The translations under genes were made by a program, and so were the position numbers. DNA of 64,000 nt from Candidatus Gastranaerophilales bacterium (GTDB lineage Bacteria > Cyanobacteriota > Vampirovibrionia > Gastranaerophilales > Gastranaerophilaceae): the NCBI GenBank assembly GCA_944325945.1, contig CALVBW010000008.1, forward strand, positions 1-64,000. The letters run 5' to 3'. A model generated the notes under the pieces. It had not been told where the DNA came from. It searched no databases and was given only the letters and a program-made list of their open reading frames with translations. Shown here piece after piece: positions 35,562 to 44,271 of the stretch; positions within the stretch are counted from its first letter, which is position 1; each line of letters starts with the position of its first letter.

Positions 35562-36797
35562 TTATTTAACAACTTGAGCTAAAGCTTCAATTACAACCGG
35601 ATCCCATTTTGTGTCGGACTTCATAATATCCAGAGCTTTTGAAACTTCCATTGCTTTTCTGTAAGGTCTGTCGGATGTCATTGCGCTGAATGCGTCTGCT
35701 GCGGCAATAATTCTTGAACCAAGAGGAATTGATTGACCTTTCAAGCCCTCCGGTTTTCCGGAACCGTCGTAGCGCTCTGTTTGATAAGTTACGTACGGTA
35801 CAACTTCCGATAGGAAATTTATATTCATCAACATGTTTACTCCGGTTGTTATATGTTCTTGAATTTTTTTCAATTCATCCGGAGAAAGTTTTCCGTTCGT
35901 TGCAAAAATCCGTTCAGGAAGTGTAATTTTCCCGATATTTTGCAGCAAACCTGCATAATAGATTAAATCTGTAGTCTTTTCATTCAAGCCTAATTGTCTG
36001 CAAATTTGCCGTGCCAGATTTGCAGTATTTTGTGAATGAGAAACTTTATATTGCCCCTTCATGTCAACTGCTTTTGCAAGTTCTTCTACAAAATTCTGCT
36101 GATAATCGCACAAGTCGCCTATTAAAGCTGTTAATTCAGCTCTCAGGTGCTGCATATCGGATATATTAGCATTTTCTTCTCCGGTTAATCTGTTTACTTC
36201 GTCAACCTGTGCTTGAATTTCCGTAGAGGTTGCAAAAAGCCGTGCAATACTTAACACAAGACTTAAATATTCTTCATTTAGAGGCTTTTTATCTGCTGTT
36301 TTAAGTGATATAACACCGTATATATGTGATGCTGCACGCATAGGAACATATGTGGTGCCTTCTTCATATACAAAATCTTTTCCTGCAAAATTTACCGTCA
36401 GTTCAATACCTGAATTTTCATCTGATGCGCCGACGAGCATCATTTGATTGTCTTTTTGCATATAAATCCTGCAGTATTCAACTTCTACCATTTGTTTAAC
36501 TGTTTTTGCAATGGATGTATAGATGGCATGCTCCTGATTTGTGTCAAAACTCAAAACGCAAAGAGTGTTTTTGGAAGAATATATTGAAATAAGTTCTTTG
36601 AGTTGTTTTTTCAGACCTTCGCGTTTATCAATATTGCTTGCGCTGATTTTTTCGGCAAGATCTTTTGATATAAGATGTTCTGATATAAAGTCTCCTAAAT
36701 TAAGCGCAAAAATCTCTTCTAACGGATCTCCGTCCATTAAATACTCTGACTGGGAAAACAGGGACACACCGTTTTTTGTTTCATCTTTTTTCATCAA
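35562..36797 (-). CDS. GAF/HD-GYP protein with lost catalytic residues
   Basis: 411 residues. The N-terminal part includes a GAF-like sensor (about 85-210: VEVEYCRIYMQKDNQMMLVG, then YVPMRAASHIYGVISLK). The C-terminal part follows the HD-GYP template closely (HSQNTANLARQICRQLGL; SDRPYRKAMEVSKAL). HD-GYP proteins hydrolyse c-di-GMP, but the metal-binding HD is QN (286-287, LLQNIGK), the HH pair is QT (339-340, YQTERYDG), and GYP is GKP (K348). It is therefore probably inactive as a hydrolase and may act as a sensor or scaffold. It has its own AAGGAAAT site. Confidence 0.85.
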   Translation of the reverse strand: MMKKDETKNGVSLFSQSEYLMDGDPLEEIFALNLGDFISEHLISKDLAEKISASNIDKREGLKKQLKELISIYSSKNTLCVLSFDTNQEHAIYTSIAKTVKQMVEVEYCRIYMQKDNQMMLVGASDENSGIELTVNFAGKDFVYEEGTTYVPMRAASHIYGVISLKTADKKPLNEEYLSLVLSIARLFATSTEIQAQVDEVNRLTGEENANISDMQHLRAELTALIGDLCDYQQNFVEELAKAVDMKGQYKVSHSQNTANLARQICRQLGLNEKTTDLIYYAGLLQNIGKITLPERIFATNGKLSPDELKKIQEHITTGVNMLMNINFLSEVVPYVTYQTERYDGSGKPEGLKGQSIPLGSRIIAAADAFSAMTSDRPYRKAMEVSKALDIMKSDTKWDPVVIEALAQVVK

Positions 36798-36884
36798 AAT
36801 TTCCTTCTATACATGCTTTTATTTTTATATACGGCACAAGTTTATTAAAACTTTAATACTTTTTATAAAATTTCCTACTTTAGT

Positions 36885-36894
36885 ATGGTATAAT
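36885..36894 (+). promoter_or_regulatory. Extended -10 box upstream of the glycosyltransferase gene
   Basis: TGG-TATAAT (36886-36894) lies 17 bases before ATG 36912, with GAGGTG between as ribosome binding site, so this transcript has a short leader. No clear -35 box. Confidence 0.5.
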
Positions 36895-36911
36895 TTTTTT
36901 GAGGTGAATTG

Positions 36912-37757
36912 ATGGTAAAAGTCAGTATTATAGTTCCTGTTTACAATTCGGAAAAATATATTGAAAAATGCTTGAACAGTCTTATTAATCAAACTCTGAA
37001 AGAGATTGAAATTATCATTGTAAATGACGGTTCCACAGACAATTCCCTTGAAATTATCAGAAAATTTTCCGACTCAAGAATTAAAATAATAGATAAGGCA
37101 AACGGCGGTCAATCTTCTGCCAGAAATAAAGGGCTTGAAACGGTATGCGGTGAGTATATAGGTTTTATTGACAGTGACGACTGGATTGATTTGGATTACT
37201 ACGAAAAATTATATTCCGCAGCTGTGAAATATGACGCTGATATTGCCATGGCGGATTTCATCCGTACAGGTTCAAACAAGCATAAAATAAGGCTGAATTT
37301 GACGGAAGAAAAACTCTACACAACTGTTGAAGATAAAATTCAAGTCGCGCATGCTCTTAAAGAAGGCTGTACCTGTAATAAAATTTACAGGAAAGAACTC
37401 GTTGCAAACCTGCGGTTTCCGGAAGGCATGTTCTTTGAGGACGGTATTTTTACAATAAAAACTCTGTTTTATTCAAACAAACTCGTGACTGTCCCGGGTA
37501 TTTATTATTACTACTATAAAAATCCCAAATCCACAGTAAACACTATGGACGCCCAAAAACAGGCGGACAAGGAAAAAAGCAGGCGTGAAATTCTTGCCTT
37601 TTTTAAATCCAATAACATAAAAATAAAAGACAAAACTTATTGGGCTGTACTTAAAAAAATAACCATTTGGAAATTTAATCTGTTTACAATACAAGAAAGT
37701 ATGCAATCCAAACGAATTTTACTTTTTGGTTTAATCCCGTTTATTAATATCCGATAG
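36912..37757 (+). CDS. Family 2 glycosyltransferase
   Basis: 281 residues, GT-A fold: the start VSIIVPVYNSEKYIEKCLNS, the NDGSTDNS nucleotide-binding motif, GGQSSARNKGL and the metal site DSDDW are all present. This matches capsule or lipopolysaccharide sugar transferases. No membrane anchor is evident. ATG 36912 is preceded by GAGGTG; a TTG three bases earlier is rejected. The last 14 bases overlap the convergent ftsL-like gene. Acceptor and donor cannot be inferred. Confidence 0.88.
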   Translation: MVKVSIIVPVYNSEKYIEKCLNSLINQTLKEIEIIIVNDGSTDNSLEIIRKFSDSRIKIIDKANGGQSSARNKGLETVCGEYIGFIDSDDWIDLDYYEKLYSAAVKYDADIAMADFIRTGSNKHKIRLNLTEEKLYTTVEDKIQVAHALKEGCTCNKIYRKELVANLRFPEGMFFEDGIFTIKTLFYSNKLVTVPGIYYYYYKNPKSTVNTMDAQKQADKEKSRREILAFFKSNNIKIKDKTYWAVLKKITIWKFNLFTIQESMQSKRILLFGLIPFINIR

Positions 37758-38235
37758 CCCATTTAAAAGGTGCAGATGAAATTTTTGTTTTAGTAATAGT
37801 TGCATTTGTAACAACTGCAGGAACTTCGATTACTTTTTCCGCTTTTTGCAGAAGATTGTACTGCATCATTTTATTATCAACATTGTTGAATGATTTTAAT
37901 CTGTCCAGATTATTCTGCAATTCATTATTTTCATCATTCAAAGAAATAATTTGACGGTTAAGAGTATTAAGAGTTAATTCATTACACATAACAAAATAAT
38001 AACTTACAAACGTGGTCAAAATGGCCATCATCAAAAGCCCGCATAATGATTTATTAACTTTTCTTATCGCCATATCTTTCACCGTGCTTTCCTTATAAAA
38101 ATAACCTTCTATAATCGGTGTTTCTTCTATAGGGTTTTCCGCATATCTTTCTTCTATTACTTCTGTGTAAGCGGTTTTGCCTCCCTGCCCCAGCTGATAA
38201 GAATAATCTAATTTATGTGCTCTTGCCGTATTCAA
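37744..38235 (-). CDS. FtsL-like division protein
   Basis: 163 residues: a cytoplasmic N-terminus of about 65 residues, one membrane segment (about 66-88, LCGLLMMAILTTFVSYYFV), then a heptad coiled coil (LNRQIISLNDENNELQNNL). That is the topology of FtsL/DivIC. It starts 16 bases after rsmH, which is the standard position of ftsL in the dcw cluster, and this supports the call more than sequence identity does. ftsI/murE do not follow. Instead the gene runs into the convergent glycosyltransferase. Confidence 0.65.
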   Translation of the reverse strand: MNTARAHKLDYSYQLGQGGKTAYTEVIEERYAENPIEETPIIEGYFYKESTVKDMAIRKVNKSLCGLLMMAILTTFVSYYFVMCNELTLNTLNRQIISLNDENNELQNNLDRLKSFNNVDNKMMQYNLLQKAEKVIEVPAVVTNATITKTKISSAPFKWAIGY

Positions 38236-38251
38236 CTTTTTCTTTCCCCAA

Positions 38252-39193
38252 CTACAAACTGTGTCTTATACATCTTGCTATCCGCAATTTTGCACTTCTT
38301 GAAGGCGGATTTTCTTTAATCTCCTCTGCGCTTGCCATTATCGGTTTTTTATTTACCAGCTCCAATACAGGAGGAGGACAATTGCAAATCATCTGATTTT
38401 TATCGCAATGACAGCGTTGTGAGTTGTATTTGAATAAGTGTTTCACTATTCTGTCTTCCAGAGAATGAAAACTTATTACACTTATTATAGCACCAAATTC
38501 CAATAAATCCAACACATCATTTAATGTATTTTTAACATTTTGTAACTCGTGATTAACTTCAATTCGGATTGCCTGAAATACACGCGTTGCAGGGTGTACG
38601 GAGGATTTAATTTTTGGTGTGGATTTGAGAATTAAATCGGATAATTCAAGAGTTGTTTCAATTTTTTTCTTTTTACGGGTCTCGACAATTGCCCTGGCAA
38701 TCCTTTTGGAGAAGCGTTCTTCGCCGTATTCGGAAAAAATTCTGACTAAATCATCTTCAGAATAAAAATTTACAACATCATATGCAGTAAAATCAGAATT
38801 TGTATCAAATCTCATATCCAGAGGTGCGTCTTTCATAAACGAAAATCCGCGCTCTGCCTTGGTTAGCTGGTGATAAGATGCTCCTAAATCAAAAAGCACT
38901 CCGCCTGTTATTTTTTCAATTCCAAGATTTTTGAGAACTTTTTTAATATTCGTGTAAGATTCCTTAACAATTGTAATATTTTTGTAATTTTTTAACCGTG
39001 CGGACGCGGCATTAATTGCGTCATCATCTATATCAAAAGCTATTAACCGTCCGTCGGGTGAAATTCTTTGCAGAATAAGTTCACTATGCCCGCCGCCGCC
39101 CAGCGTACAATCAACGTAAATAAGCCCGTTTTTGCATTCCAGCGCGTCTACGGCTTCATTTTTCATTACCGTATAATGCTTAAATTCTTCCAT
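38252..39193 (-). CDS. rsmH: 16S rRNA (cytosine-1402-N4)-methyltransferase RsmH
   Basis: RsmH (MraW) methylates C1402 of 16S rRNA. The 313 residues have the SAM-binding motif YVDCTLGGGGHSELIL near the start, GGVLFDLGASYHQLT with GFSF, HPATRVFQAIRIEVN, and the SFHSLEDRIVK block near the end. A -10 box lies six bases before the ATG with no ribosome binding site, so the mRNA may be leaderless. Usually mraZ precedes it; here it does not. Confidence 0.96.
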   Translation of the reverse strand: MEEFKHYTVMKNEAVDALECKNGLIYVDCTLGGGGHSELILQRISPDGRLIAFDIDDDAINAASARLKNYKNITIVKESYTNIKKVLKNLGIEKITGGVLFDLGASYHQLTKAERGFSFMKDAPLDMRFDTNSDFTAYDVVNFYSEDDLVRIFSEYGEERFSKRIARAIVETRKKKKIETTLELSDLILKSTPKIKSSVHPATRVFQAIRIEVNHELQNVKNTLNDVLDLLEFGAIISVISFHSLEDRIVKHLFKYNSQRCHCDKNQMICNCPPPVLELVNKKPIMASAEEIKENPPSRSAKLRIARCIRHSL

Positions 39194-39199
39194 AAAAAA

Positions 39200-39208
39200 A
39201 TTTTAGCA
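39200..39208 (-). promoter_or_regulatory. rsmH promoter, leaderless geometry
   Basis: On the minus strand TGC-TAAAAT is followed by six T and then the rsmH ATG (39193). This is the same spacing as at prfA, 43072, folP and the MATE gene. Confidence 0.55.
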
Positions 39209-39454
39209 TTAAAAAATAAAACCGCCAAGCCCGTAATTATCGTATATTTCTATGAATTTGTCATAAGAATATGTTGAGCGTTTGTTGTTGTCATTTGCGT
39301 CGATTATTTCAATAATCTGCTTTATTTCAGCCATCCTTTTATTCTGAAGCCGTGCCAGAATATCCGCCATTTCCTCATCTGTATTGATTTCTTCTCTGGT
39401 CGGGCGATCAATACAATTCATGAGCATGATAAGTATATTTTTCCTAAATTCCAT
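39209..39454 (-). CDS. Small acidic protein, paralogue of 39559-39768
   Basis: 81 residues, helical and charged, with the C-terminal motif YSYDKFIEIYDNYGLGGF. The neighbouring 69-residue protein ends YNYDDFLKIFDEDGFTGF, so the two are related. AAGAGAAA precedes the ATG. The Tyr-Asp-Phe/Gly tail could be a docking or oligomerisation element. No family is recognised. The rsmH -10 box begins at its stop codon. Confidence 0.6.
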   Translation of the reverse strand: MEFRKNILIMLMNCIDRPTREEINTDEEMADILARLQNKRMAEIKQIIEIIDANDNNKRSTYSYDKFIEIYDNYGLGGFIF

Positions 39455-39497
39455 TTTCTCTTAATATCCCTTGATGCAGTCCCGATTATATATACGG

Positions 39498-39536
39498 CAA
39501 AACTGCCGGAAGCTTTAATGTTTTCCGGCAGTTTGT
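39498..39536 (-). terminator. Strong hairpin between the two small genes
   Basis: AAACTGCCGGAA pairs with TTCCGGCAGTTT around a CTTTAATG-containing loop. On the minus strand it is followed by TTTTGCC. It ends the 39559-39768 transcript and may also act on the + strand. Confidence 0.7.
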
Positions 39537-39558
39537 TTACATTTATTAATATTTGTTA

Positions 39559-39768
39559 TTAAAAACCTGTAAAACCGTCTTCGTCAAATATTTTTAAAAA
39601 ATCATCATAGTTATAAGAAGTTTCCTGGTTACCGCTTATTACTTTAATATCGGGTTTTGAATCTTCCAAAAAGTCCAGCAGCATGCCATCCACATCTTCA
39701 AATGAGTTCAAAAAATCCATCACTTCTTCATATGTAGCAGTATCTGAAATTTTGTTTTCCAAAGCCAT
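39559..39768 (-). CDS. Small acidic protein, paralogue of 39209-39454
   Basis: 69 residues, very acidic (EDVDGMLLDFLEDSKPD), ending in the same YxYDxFxxIxDxxGxxGF pattern as the next gene. GGAGGTTT precedes the ATG. Terminators on both sides make it a single-gene transcript. Function unknown. Confidence 0.65.
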   Translation of the reverse strand: MALENKISDTATYEEVMDFLNSFEDVDGMLLDFLEDSKPDIKVISGNQETSYNYDDFLKIFDEDGFTGF

Positions 39769-39802
39769 ATAAACCTCCGCTTCTTTATTTAATAATTACT
39801 AC

Positions 39803-39843
39803 GGAAAAATCCCGAAAAACTTTAATGCAATCCGGGATTTTTA
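39803..39843 (-). terminator. Rho-independent terminator of gltX
   Basis: On the minus strand AAATCCCGG and CGGGATTTTT pair around an A/T-rich loop about 25 bases after the gltX stop. Confidence 0.75.
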
Positions 39844-39864
39844 ACAAAAGTTTACACTACCAAA

Positions 39865-41328
39865 TTATTTAATGGCTTTTTTAACCCTGCGGAAGACTTT
39901 GTCTTTGCCGAGAATAGCAAGGATAGCCGTCATATCAGCGCCGCATGTTCTGCCTGTAACGGCTGCTCTTATCGCCCACATGGTAACTTTCGGCTTAATA
40001 CCTTTTTCTTTGTATTGAGCGCGGAAGGCTTCAAGTTTTTCATGAAGATTTTCTTCCGTGAATTCCCAATTTTCGGCCTGTCTTAAAAATTCTTTCAAAA
40101 CATCCTGTGCAACGTCCGTATCAAGGACATCCGCTTGAGCTTTCGGGTCGATTTCAACATCTTCGCCGAAGAAATACGGTACAGCGTCAGTAATATCCGA
40201 CAATAATGTCAAAGGTTCATAGGTAATTTCAACCATTCTGGTATACTGTTCGTCCGTAAGCTCTGACAAATCGTATTTTGTCAAATACGGTTTTAATCTT
40301 TCTTTCAGCTCGTCAATACTCAGCATTTTAATATAATGGCTGTTCATCCAGTTCAATTTGTCGTATTCAAAAATCGAGTTAGCTGAAGAAATATCACCGA
40401 TTCTGAAGTCTTTAGCGATTTCGTCAATTGATTTAATTTCCTGTCCGTCAGACGGTGACCAGCCCAAAAGCGCAACAAAGTTGATTAAAGCTTCCGTCAG
40501 ATAACCTTTTTCAACAAATTCGGAAACTGCCGTTGCACCGTGTCTTTTAGAAAGTTTGCTTCTGTCAGGTGCCAAAATCATGCCAAGGTGTCCGAATCTC
40601 GGAACTTCAGCGCCTAAAGCTTCAAAAATAAGAATTTGCTTGAATGTATTTGAAATATGGTCTTCTCCGCGGATAACGTGTGAAATTTTCATCAACATAT
40701 CGTCAATAACAACCGCAAAGTTATATGTCGGAGTTCCGTTGGATTTCATAATTACAAAATCGCCAAGCAGACTTGTATCCATATGCAGTTCGCCTTTTAC
40801 AAGGTCATTGAATTTCAAAATCGTGCCTTCGTGGAAAGCTTTTTGAGCTTTTGCAATATTAAAACGAATTGCGGGTTTTCTGCCTTCGGCTCTTAGTTTT
40901 GCTTTTTCTTCTTCTGTCAGGTTTTCGCACTTTTTGGAATACACATAAGGCTTTTTATTCTGTGTTGCAAGCTGTTTTTCAGCCTCCAATTCTTCCGGAG
41001 TGCAAAAACATTCATAAGCAAAGCCTTTATCCAAAAGTATTTGAGCATATTTTGGATAAATATCAAATCTTTCTGACTGGGTATAAGGACCGTAAGGACC
41101 GCCTACATCCGGACCTTCATCCCAATTTAAGCCTAATGCCTTCAAGCTGTCAAAAATATTATCTATATAAGCTTGACTCGTACGTTCGGCATCAGTATCC
41201 TCAATTCTTAAAATAAATTTACCGTTATTTTTTTTCGCAAATAAATAGTTAAAAAGCGCAGTACGTGCGGTTCCTATGTGAAGATTTCCGCTCGGAGAAG
41301 GCGCAATTCTTACTCTAACTTCTGTCAT
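39865..41328 (-). CDS. gltX: Glutamyl-tRNA synthetase
   Basis: GltX charges tRNA-Glu (and possibly tRNA-Gln where GatCAB is used). The start is placed at 41328 (MTEVRVRIAPSPSG) with AAGAAGGAAAT upstream; 18 additional codons in the open frame lack a site. The 487 residues have HIGT in the class I HIGH position, the EDTDAERT block and KLSKRHG as the KMSKS loop, with a helical anticodon-binding C-terminal half. Monocistronic with its own terminator. Confidence 0.96.
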   Translation of the reverse strand: MTEVRVRIAPSPSGNLHIGTARTALFNYLFAKKNNGKFILRIEDTDAERTSQAYIDNIFDSLKALGLNWDEGPDVGGPYGPYTQSERFDIYPKYAQILLDKGFAYECFCTPEELEAEKQLATQNKKPYVYSKKCENLTEEEKAKLRAEGRKPAIRFNIAKAQKAFHEGTILKFNDLVKGELHMDTSLLGDFVIMKSNGTPTYNFAVVIDDMLMKISHVIRGEDHISNTFKQILIFEALGAEVPRFGHLGMILAPDRSKLSKRHGATAVSEFVEKGYLTEALINFVALLGWSPSDGQEIKSIDEIAKDFRIGDISSANSIFEYDKLNWMNSHYIKMLSIDELKERLKPYLTKYDLSELTDEQYTRMVEITYEPLTLLSDITDAVPYFFGEDVEIDPKAQADVLDTDVAQDVLKEFLRQAENWEFTEENLHEKLEAFRAQYKEKGIKPKVTMWAIRAAVTGRTCGADMTAILAILGKDKVFRRVKKAIK

Positions 41329-41563
41329 ATTTCCTTCTTTCTCTTTATAGCACACAAAAGAATACCACAGACATATTTTCATTTCAACAGAGGTTTTTAA
41401 TTAAAAGTTAAGTTATGTTACAGAAAATATTTTGCTGTAAACCGCCTGTTTATAAGGGTTTTGAAAAAATGTATATATTTTCTATATAAAAAATAGCACT
41501 TTTTTCAAAAAAAATGTTTTTAATAATATATCAGAGCAATATTTGAAAGAAAAAGGAGAATAT

Positions 41564-41752
41564 ATGGCACGAGTATTAATTTCAATGCCCGAAGAATTTT
41601 TAAACAAAATCGATCAGGTAGCTGACGGAGAAAATCGTTCACGGAGTGAACTAATCAGAGAAGCTCTGCGCACGTATATTTACAAACAAAAAGTACGTGA
41701 ATCAACCACAGCAGGTAAAAACGCCGAACTTTTGGAAGCTTTGCTGCAATAA
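41564..41752 (+). CDS. Ribbon-helix-helix (CopG-type) DNA-binding protein
   Basis: 62 residues from ATG 41564 (AAAAGGAG upstream; the TTG at 41543 precedes that site). The start RVLISMPEEFLNKIDQVAD followed by NRSRSELIREALRTYI is the RHH fold. Such proteins are antitoxins or metal/plasmid regulators. No toxin gene is adjacent; a strong terminator follows directly. It is probably a stand-alone regulator. Confidence 0.85.
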   Translation: MARVLISMPEEFLNKIDQVADGENRSRSELIREALRTYIYKQKVRESTTAGKNAELLEALLQ

Positions 41753-41783
41753 GGTCGTTGGAAGGAAATTTGGGAAACATAAT

Positions 41784-41818
41784 AGAAGCCCCTCACTCGA
41801 GGGGTTTCTATTTTTATA
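41784..41818 (+). terminator. Rho-independent terminator of the RHH gene
   Basis: AAGCCCCTC, loop ACTC, GAGGGGTTTC then TATTTTT, 35 bases after the stop. Confidence 0.9.
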
Positions 41819-42387
41819 TAAAAAGTGCCTGAGGCACGACAACATATTGTGTTAATATTGGTATCGTTATACATAAAAACTATTATAGGTACATGGTACT
41901 TTCTTGTACCGACAAGAAAGTACCCAAAGAAACTCTCGACCGGAACTGCACTCGCTAATCATTACTATAACTCAGCCTGTGCTCGCAAACTCGCTTATGT
42001 CATTCTGAACTTGTTTCAGAATCTCTAAATCTTTACGCTCAGACAACGCTCGCTTTGTAGTTGCTTCGTTATGTAATGATTGCTCGTTCCGTTAAGGTCG
42101 AATATTTGTTCAAGCCGCGCCGTGATTATAGGCGCGGTAAGAGATTGCAGGATTTTAGCCCCTCTCCCGTCCTTAGGACACCCTCTCCCCAAAGGGGCGA
42201 GGGATAAAATACTGCAACGGCACGTAGTGCGCCCGTCAGGGCTTGAGCAATCCATAGGATTGCAATTTATTTAGCGTGTTTCTCTTTCTTTTGCCAGCGT
42301 TTTCTTTCTCTTTTCCTCGCCAAAAAAGAGAAAGAAAATGCTGACATATACCTATAATAGTTTTTATGTAAAGCGCTTTTGCAGGCA
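41819..42387. other. Gene-free stretch made of dispersed repeats
   Basis: No credible gene. From the left: the GTGCCTGAGGCAC palindrome shared with 10035-10048, a long hairpin pairing GTACTTTCTTGT with ACAAGAAAGTAC (about 41897-41923), a GTCATTCTGAAC...TTTCAGAATCTC repeat (about 41999-42027) of the same family as those in pilin leaders, and the 236-bp repeat. Sections between the first palindrome and the 236-bp block are only loosely similar to the copy near 10 kb. Confidence 0.75.
42131..42366. repeat. 236-bp dispersed hairpin-rich repeat, copy 2
   Basis: Partner of 10224-10459, about 97% identical, same orientation, same hairpins. Both copies end in ATAATAGTTTTTA. It lies downstream of the RHH gene and at the 3' side of the convergent small zinc-ribbon gene. 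Confidence 0.9.
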
Positions 42388-42606
42388 TTAGCTGTGTTTG
42401 CGAAAGAAGTTAATATCCTTCAAATCCTCCCGTTTGACCACAAGTCCGCAATTTCTGCAGGAAAGGATTTCTCCCGTGCTGTCTATCGGCATAAAAATAT
42501 GTTCGCAGTGTTCTTCTTCCGGATTGTTTTCAGCCATGGGGTCGAAGGTGTCCCCGTCAGAATTTTTTTTGAGAAATTTTTTAACAAGCACTTCTATAAA
42601 ATACAT
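42388..42606 (-). CDS. Small zinc-ribbon-like protein
   Basis: 72 residues. A C-x2-H pair (EHCEHIF) and C-x2-C (SCRNCGLVV) could bind one zinc. The N-terminus is basic and hydrophobic. The ATG overlaps the cdd stop (TAATG), so it is translationally coupled to cdd. Function not recognised. Confidence 0.65.
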   Translation of the reverse strand: MYFIEVLVKKFLKKNSDGDTFDPMAENNPEEEHCEHIFMPIDSTGEILSCRNCGLVVKREDLKDINFFRKHS

Positions 42607-42989
42607 TACAGATTGAATCCTTCAGGTAAAAGATATTCAAGTTTGTAAAAAGTTAATTTGCCGCCTTGTTTTAGCACAATCTCGAAATCGTCATCAGCTT
42701 TGAATTCGTGTAAGACCTGACGGCATGCACCGCAAGGAAAGCAGTTGTCCATTTTCGGAGAGTATATTGCAATTGCCTTAATCTTTTTTTCGCCGTCTGC
42801 AATCGCACTGCCTATGGCATTTCTTTCCGCACAGATTGTAAGTCCGAAACTTGCATTCTCAAAATTACAACCTGCGTACATTTTGTCGTTATCTGTTAAA
42901 ACGCACGCTCCAACCGGAAATTTTGAATATGGAACGTAAGCATTTTTAGAAACCTCAATTGCTTTTTCCATTAAAATATCGTAATCCAT
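42606..42989 (-). CDS. cdd: Cytidine deaminase
   Basis: Cdd converts (deoxy)cytidine to (deoxy)uridine in pyrimidine salvage. The 127 residues are normal for the small tetrameric type, with the zinc/catalytic motif CAERNAI and the second zinc pair in PCGACRQVL. AAAGGAG precedes the ATG. A zinc-ribbon gene is coupled downstream. Confidence 0.95.
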   Translation of the reverse strand: MDYDILMEKAIEVSKNAYVPYSKFPVGACVLTDNDKMYAGCNFENASFGLTICAERNAIGSAIADGEKKIKAIAIYSPKMDNCFPCGACRQVLHEFKADDDFEIVLKQGGKLTFYKLEYLLPEGFNL

Positions 42990-43056
42990 ACTATTCTCCT
43001 TTTAAAACCAGTTTAGAGCATTTTTTTATAAATATAATCCATTACACGTATGATTG

Positions 43057-43065
43057 TGCTATAAT
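43057..43065 (+). promoter_or_regulatory. Extended -10 box, leaderless geometry
   Basis: TGC-TATAAT, then six bases (TTTATT), then ATG 43072. No ribosome binding site is possible between box and start. Confidence 0.6.
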
Positions 43066-43071
43066 TTTATT

Positions 43072-43872
43072 ATGAAATTTTTTGCAAAAATAATCGTATT
43101 ATTATGCTTATTTTTAGGAAATTGTGTGGGCGCAGAACCTTTTAAGGTGCTGGTTTTGCCTGTGGATTTATTCTCGGTTTGTGAAAATTATTACTGTTTT
43201 CCGGAAGTTTCGGAAATTATCGCGGAGGACGTAATAAATAATTTTAATAAACAGGGGAAAATAGCAGCTCCCAATCTTTATGACGTGAGAAAAAAAATTG
43301 CAGCCGATCCAAAGTTAAAAGCTTCTGCAGTTAATACTCTTAATCGTTATAAAAACAAAAATTCAGTTGATTTCACCTCTACAAAGGCGGTAGCAAAGGC
43401 ATTTGATGCAAAATCCGTTCTTTTAATCAGCAGTCTTGTATCTCAGGAAACTTCCAAAAGAAATATTTGGGAAGTAATGGAAGTTTCAAGTGCGTTTGAA
43501 GCATACAATGCGTATACAATGGAAACAAATGCGGTTTTAACGGATAATGTTAATGATGTTGTAATGTGGAGCGGCAAGTATAAAAGAACCCTCGGTGATA
43601 ATGAAACAAGATTCTGGGCGGTAACAAGTTCTCAGGCAGCGTCTCAGCTGGAAAAATTAAAATTTTATTCCAGAGATATAATTTCAAAAGATATTGCGCA
43701 AAATATTACTCTCAGATTTTATCCTAAGGTCACAAAGCCGGTTGTTCCCAGAACAACGGAAAAAACGGAAAAGACTGATTTTCGCCCGAATCCTCTGGGA
43801 AATACCAATGTAAGACTTCAGGACGATAAAGATTACGGTGAAATACACAGCGAAACTATTTTTGATTTTTAA
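43072..43872 (+). CDS. Exported protein of unknown function
   Basis: 266 residues from ATG 43072 (an upstream TTG at 43054 lies before the -10 box). The signal peptide is KFFAKIIVLLCLFLGNCVGA with cleavage near GA-EP. The mature part begins PFKVLVLPVDLFSVC and continues as an alpha/beta domain; the region around SVLLISSLVSQE and VVMWSGKYKR resembles the lipoprotein/outer-membrane assembly families that compute a 'FKVAVLPV' N-terminal strand (CsgG or TolB-like). The C-terminus is Pro/Thr/Lys-rich. The last four bases overlap the convergent gene. Confidence 0.6.
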   Translation: MKFFAKIIVLLCLFLGNCVGAEPFKVLVLPVDLFSVCENYYCFPEVSEIIAEDVINNFNKQGKIAAPNLYDVRKKIAADPKLKASAVNTLNRYKNKNSVDFTSTKAVAKAFDAKSVLLISSLVSQETSKRNIWEVMEVSSAFEAYNAYTMETNAVLTDNVNDVVMWSGKYKRTLGDNETRFWAVTSSQAASQLEKLKFYSRDIISKDIAQNITLRFYPKVTKPVVPRTTEKTEKTDFRPNPLGNTNVRLQDDKDYGEIHSETIFDF

Positions 43873-44150
43873 TTTTTTAATAAATTCGGCTGTTTTGTTT
43901 GCGGAATATTGTTGTTTTGCTGTTCTCTTAACCGTTCGTTGAATGAATTGTCAGGGGTTTGGATATTATTTTTCATTGGACGCTGAGTTTCATTTTGCTG
44001 CGGCTCTCTTTTGATTAAATCATCTTTCATCTCAACCTGTGCAGGAGTTTTTATTGCCATTTTGTCAAGCTCCTGCATCCTCTGGCTCGCATCAATTGTC
44101 GCAAGCACCATAACCACGCCTATTGACAGAAATATTAAAAATTTTTTCAT
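43869..44150 (-). CDS. Small envelope protein with one N-terminal membrane segment
   Basis: 93 residues. KKFLIFLSIGVVMVLATIDA is a signal anchor or signal peptide; the rest is Gln/Asn/Pro-rich and probably disordered (NNNIPQTKQPNLLKN). AGGAGAAA lies before the ATG. Convergent with the exported protein gene, overlapping it by four bases. No family is recognised. Confidence 0.6.
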   Translation of the reverse strand: MKKFLIFLSIGVVMVLATIDASQRMQELDKMAIKTPAQVEMKDDLIKREPQQNETQRPMKNNIQTPDNSFNERLREQQNNNIPQTKQPNLLKN

Positions 44151-44271
44151 TTATTTTCTCCTTCATTTGTATTTTAGCTGAATTGCATATTTTTTATATT
44201 GTCGAAGTGTTTAATACTTGCATAAACTAATCTTAAATGATAAAATATAGACGTAAGAGTGAGGAAATTAT

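Noticed and set aside
41825..42274. Several 60-80 residue frames in the second repeat region
   Set aside because: They lie in hairpin-rich repeats, differ in the two copies and lack start signals.
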